From Massilia sp. erpn (GTDB lineage Bacteria; Pseudomonadota; Gammaproteobacteria; Burkholderiales; Burkholderiaceae_D): a DNA stretch of 64,000 bases. The DNA is taken from positions 124,001-188,000 of the forward strand of contig NZ_CP053748.1 of NCBI RefSeq assembly GCF_024400215.1, written 5' to 3'. A program made the translations under genes and the position numbers. A model generated the notes under the pieces. It worked only from the letters and a program-made list of their open reading frames with translations, was not told the DNA's origin and did not search any database. This document shows positions 61,775 through 64,000 of this stretch, one piece after another; the stretch's first letter is position 1; each line of letters opens with the position of its first letter.

Positions 61775-62830
61775 TTACTTCGTGGTGAAAGTCCAGGTCT
61801 TATCGACCAGCTTGTTGTTGACGCGCCCACTGAACACAACCTTGTAGGCCGTGTTCGACTTGAGCGGCGCGTTTGCGACAAGGTACACGCAGTTGGAGGC
61901 CAGATAACGATTCGGATCATTGTCCGTGGTGAGCATCCGGGCCGACAGCGGTGTACCGGAGCCGGCTTCAACGATCGTAAAGGTAATCACCTCGAGACGC
62001 GTACCTTCTTGCGTGACCACGCTAACCGGATAGCCCGTCTTGGTCGGAAAGTCGTCGTTACTGGTCGACAGCTCAGGGAATGGATTCGTCGCTTCCACGC
62101 CGGTATGCAAGCCGACCCCGGTTTGTTTGTCAGCAGGATAAACGCCCAGGAAATCGCTGGCGTTGGTCTGCGGTTTGCCGTAGCCCATCTCAAGCACGAA
62201 GGTCTGAGATCTGTCCTTGCCGACGGCGATACCCACATCACGCAACCCCTGGTACATCAGGCCTGCGCGGTGGTAGATCGTCGACGTAACGCTATCGAGA
62301 GCCGCTGCTGCACCTTTACCGCCGCCAAACATGCCTTCTTCACCGACATAGATGCCGGGATAGCCAGCAGCCTTCGCGCGATCCAGCTCCTGCGTACCGG
62401 AAAACAACTGCTTGCCAGCAGTTTCGATATGGAAGAAGTTACGGCGCGTTACCGGATCAATAGCCCGCATGTCGACGCTGCCGCCATACTTCACGTCATT
62501 GGCGAGGACATAATTGAGGTGGTTCGTCGCCGCTGCGTCCAGCTGGGTGCTTTGTGCCAACAGGCCGAGTCCGACTTGGGCGCGGAAGGCGTTGAGCGCA
62601 CTGACGAAGGCCGCCTGCTCGCTGCCCGGAACATAGCTCATGGCCGGAACGGTCGTTTGCAGATCACCGGGAATGACGACCGGTACGGTCGGCTCGGTCG
62701 GCGTCGGATTGCCTGTTCCCGGGCCAGTGGGCGCCGGAGTTGCTGGAGAACTGCCACCCCCACCGCCGCAAGCGGAAAGGAGAGCGACGATAGCGGCCAT
62801 AGCCATGGTGTTTTTGAAGTTGTTTTTCAT
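61775..62830 (-). CDS. CAP-domain (SCP-like) lipoprotein
   Basis: A 351-aa lipoprotein: lipobox LLSAC after MKNNFKNTMAMAAIVALL, then a G/S/P/T-rich linker. The central CAP domain has ALNAFRAQVGLGLLAQSTQLDAAATNHLNYVL, and the C-terminal beta region ends NNKLVDKTWTFTTK. AAGGACTTCAT precedes ATG 62830. Function of bacterial CAP lipoproteins is not known. The 61539-61774 gap towards cysM holds no supported gene. Confidence 0.88.
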   Translation of the reverse strand: MKNNFKNTMAMAAIVALLSACGGGGGSSPATPAPTGPGTGNPTPTEPTVPVVIPGDLQTTVPAMSYVPGSEQAAFVSALNAFRAQVGLGLLAQSTQLDAAATNHLNYVLANDVKYGGSVDMRAIDPVTRRNFFHIETAGKQLFSGTQELDRAKAAGYPGIYVGEEGMFGGGKGAAAALDSVTSTIYHRAGLMYQGLRDVGIAVGKDRSQTFVLEMGYGKPQTNASDFLGVYPADKQTGVGLHTGVEATNPFPELSTSNDDFPTKTGYPVSVVTQEGTRLEVITFTIVEAGSGTPLSARMLTTDNDPNRYLASNCVYLVANAPLKSNTAYKVVFSGRVNNKLVDKTWTFTTK

Positions 62831-63157
62831 ATGAAGTCCTTAAGGAATAGATAGTGCATCCGGAGCAAAGCAGGATTGCTTGTCAGGATGATTTTTGAAA
62901 ACAGAGCGAAGACCGCTGCTGTGGGGGAAACCGATGCGGCCCCGGAAGGAGCTGCAGATACCGCATGGCGGTGGTCGGTAAGGGGAAGGGCTTTCTGCTG
63001 GCGAAACCAGTGGAAAGCGTTTGAGAGGGCTATGCCGCTAGGCGACGGTTAAATTCTATAACAAAAAATTGATTTAAGGAAAAATTATTTTTAAATGAGC
63101 AAGCCCATCGAGGCCGGCAAGGGGCGCCGGCACCCGTCGCTGAGTGCCGGCGTTTCG
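62831..63157. other. Intergenic stretch between CAP lipoprotein and the 74-aa gene
   Basis: No gene is supported here. It holds the CAP promoter region, an AT-rich patch near 63055-63100, and a 9-bp stem CGCCGGCAC / GTGCCGGCG (63125-63152) that may end the 74-aa gene, although it lacks a T run. Confidence 0.5.
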
Positions 63158-63382
63158 TCATTTCAGGGCATGCGCAAGGTGTGCCTCGGGTGAGTCACTC
63201 TTGAGTATGCCGGTGATCGCGGTCGTCCAGATACGTTCGACGCGCTCGCGGTTGCCGAGCAGGTGCAGTTCGATCGAACCACTCATGCCTTCAAGCCAAT
63301 TAACATCGTCCTGAGTCACATCCAGGGCGAGCATCCATTGAAACGACGTGTTCTTCAGGGCGGCCGGGGTAACAGCGTTCAT
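63158..63382 (-). CDS. Small protein of unknown function
   Basis: A 74-aa soluble protein (MNAVTPAALKNTSFQWMLAL..). Central VTQDDVNWLEGMSGSIELHLLG has alternating hydrophobics. No family recognised. GAGGAAA lies 8 bp upstream of ATG 63382. It is downstream of the PemK/MazF-like gene on the same strand, separated by a long hairpin. Confidence 0.6.
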   Translation of the reverse strand: MNAVTPAALKNTSFQWMLALDVTQDDVNWLEGMSGSIELHLLGNRERVERIWTTAITGILKSDSPEAHLAHALK

Positions 63383-63407
63383 ACAGGTCTTTCCTCAAAA
63401 GGTAGAT

Positions 63408-63463
63408 GGGCGGGTTGTCCCAGCTGCGGTCTCGCTTGAAACCGCACCAGGGACAACCCGCCC
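63408..63463. promoter_or_regulatory. Long two-tier hairpin between the PemK-like gene and the 74-aa gene
   Basis: Perfect 14-bp outer stem GGGCGGGTTGTCCC (63408-63421) / GGGACAACCCGCCC (63450-63463), with an inner stem TGCGGT / ACCGCA (63425-63446). It sits 36 bp after the toxin-like gene's stop and about 25 bp before the next start. No T run follows, so it is as likely to be a structured leader as a terminator. Confidence 0.6.
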
Positions 63464-63498
63464 CAGATGGGGAGAGTTGTCTGCGCTACCCTTGCCGG

Positions 63499-63933
63499 TT
63501 AAAGCCGGACGCCAAAATGACTAAGCGTTTGACCGACCTTTGCATACTGCATGGCTTCTGCAGCACGTTGGAAAAGGTGTTGCGGGAGCTTGGCTACCCG
63601 CAGGCTTGTTTCTTTCTTGTTCACCGAGAAGAACTCGGTGCTTGCCGGCAGAGCGAATACACGATTGAAGTCGAATCGACTATCGCTGTGCAGGATGCCA
63701 CTTCGGTCGTCGATGACGCGAACGAGGAAGTCGCCTCCATTTTTGGATTCCTTGTGGGCATCCATCTTGGTTGTGCCATAGGCGACAACCCAGTGCGTAA
63801 GCCCATCAATTTTTGTTTCGCCCAAAAAAATAACCGGTCGAAACTTCGGACCGGCTACTTTCGGGGATTCGTCAAAGGGAACCCAGGCTCTAATTATGTC
63901 CCCCATTACGAGGGTTGGGTCTTGCATTTTCAT
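63499..63933 (-). CDS. PemK/MazF-like toxin
   Basis: A 144-aa protein. MGDIIRAWVPFDESPKVAG then FRPVIFLG matches the MazF/PemK N-terminal beta fold, members of which cut RNA as toxins; the rest is variable. CAGGAGATAACC precedes ATG 63933, which is preferred to 63972. The antitoxin usually lies just upstream, which here is the overlapping frame at the right edge. Confidence 0.6.
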   Translation of the reverse strand: MKMQDPTLVMGDIIRAWVPFDESPKVAGPKFRPVIFLGETKIDGLTHWVVAYGTTKMDAHKESKNGGDFLVRVIDDRSGILHSDSRFDFNRVFALPASTEFFSVNKKETSLRVAKLPQHLFQRAAEAMQYAKVGQTLSHFGVRL

Positions 63934-64000
63934 GGTTATCTCCTGGACCCTCGGAGAAGCGCTTGAACGCATCTGTGAGTGTTGGTGGCTGGGAAGTTGT
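63890..64000 (-). CDS. Possible upstream partner gene, only 3' end visible
   Basis: A frame open from the right edge to a TAG at 63890-63892, overlapping the PemK-like start by 44 bp. The readable tail TLTDAFKRFSEGPGDNHEN has reasonable codon use, but 37 codons are too few to call it with confidence. It could be the antitoxin. Confidence 0.25.
   Translation of the reverse strand, partial: TTSQPPTLTDAFKRFSEGPGDNHENARPNPRNGGHN

Noticed and set aside
61573..61971. Minus-strand frame of 132 aa downstream of cysM
   Set aside because: It overlaps the CAP lipoprotein gene in another frame, with no start signal; seen as a shadow.

Overview
The window is GC-rich and tightly packed with genes. It reads as chromosomal DNA of a Gram-negative betaproteobacterium, most likely an Oxalobacteraceae member of the Massilia/Duganella/Janthinobacterium type. 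The evidence is the exbB-exbD-lpxK-trm112-kdsB-adk cluster, a DUF4148 secreted protein, an LPS pathway, a MoxR/DUF58/TgpA/MltB cluster, and many two-component, TonB and RHS genes. The genus is an inference from gene order and protein style; no rRNA or tRNA gene was seen.

Layout. 1-3.9 kb (minus): CoA-dependent aerobic degradation of anthranilate (or salicylate), a flavin monooxygenase/OYE fusion cut by the left edge and its acyl-CoA ligase. 4-10.2 kb (minus): patatin phospholipase, a giant hybrid histidine kinase with a two-propeller sensor, and a response regulator. 10.2-16.2 kb (minus): gamma-glutamyltransferase, a short-chain dehydrogenase behind a palindromic operator-like site, a Lys/Ala-rich secreted protein, and the proton-pumping pyrophosphatase with an odd C-terminal tail. 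16.3-20.2 kb (minus): housekeeping envelope cluster adk-kdsB-trm112-lpxK-exbD-exbB. 20.2-21.3 kb: a gene-free, AT-rich array of six degenerate repeats, each carrying a DnaA-box-like core. 21.3-23.5 kb (plus): xseA and sodB, separated by a tandem palindromic element.

23.6-31.5 kb (minus): two large secreted heparinase II/III-like paralogs flanking a secreted protein of unknown function, then an acidic hydrophilic small protein. 31.7-38.3 kb (plus): a DUF4148 protein and an aromatic-acid/drug efflux locus (NodT outer-membrane factor, MarR, FUSC pump, DUF1656, HlyD adaptor) ending in a LysR regulator. 38.3-42.3 kb (minus): SnoaL-like protein, small membrane protein, DsbA, and a BtuB-type receptor under a cobalamin riboswitch. 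42.4-45.6 kb (plus): an M1 aminopeptidase translationally coupled to a membrane protein.

45.6-51.6 kb (minus): an RHS polymorphic toxin locus in which the YD-repeat shell and the core-plus-toxin part are separate secreted proteins. The second carries Ig-like domains and is followed by a probable immunity gene. This is the best candidate for an unusual system in the window. 51.9-63 kb: DODA dioxygenase, RbgA-type GTPase, class II HDAC-like deacetylase, the MoxR-DUF58-TgpA-MltB operon, a small HTH regulator with a long AT-rich leader, cysM, and a CAP-domain lipoprotein. 63.1-64 kb: a 74-aa protein and a PemK/MazF-like toxin, with the tail of a possible partner gene running off the right edge.

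All calls come from reading the sequence; no database search was run. Start codons were moved from the longest ORF where a Shine-Dalgarno sequence or a signal peptide argued for it.
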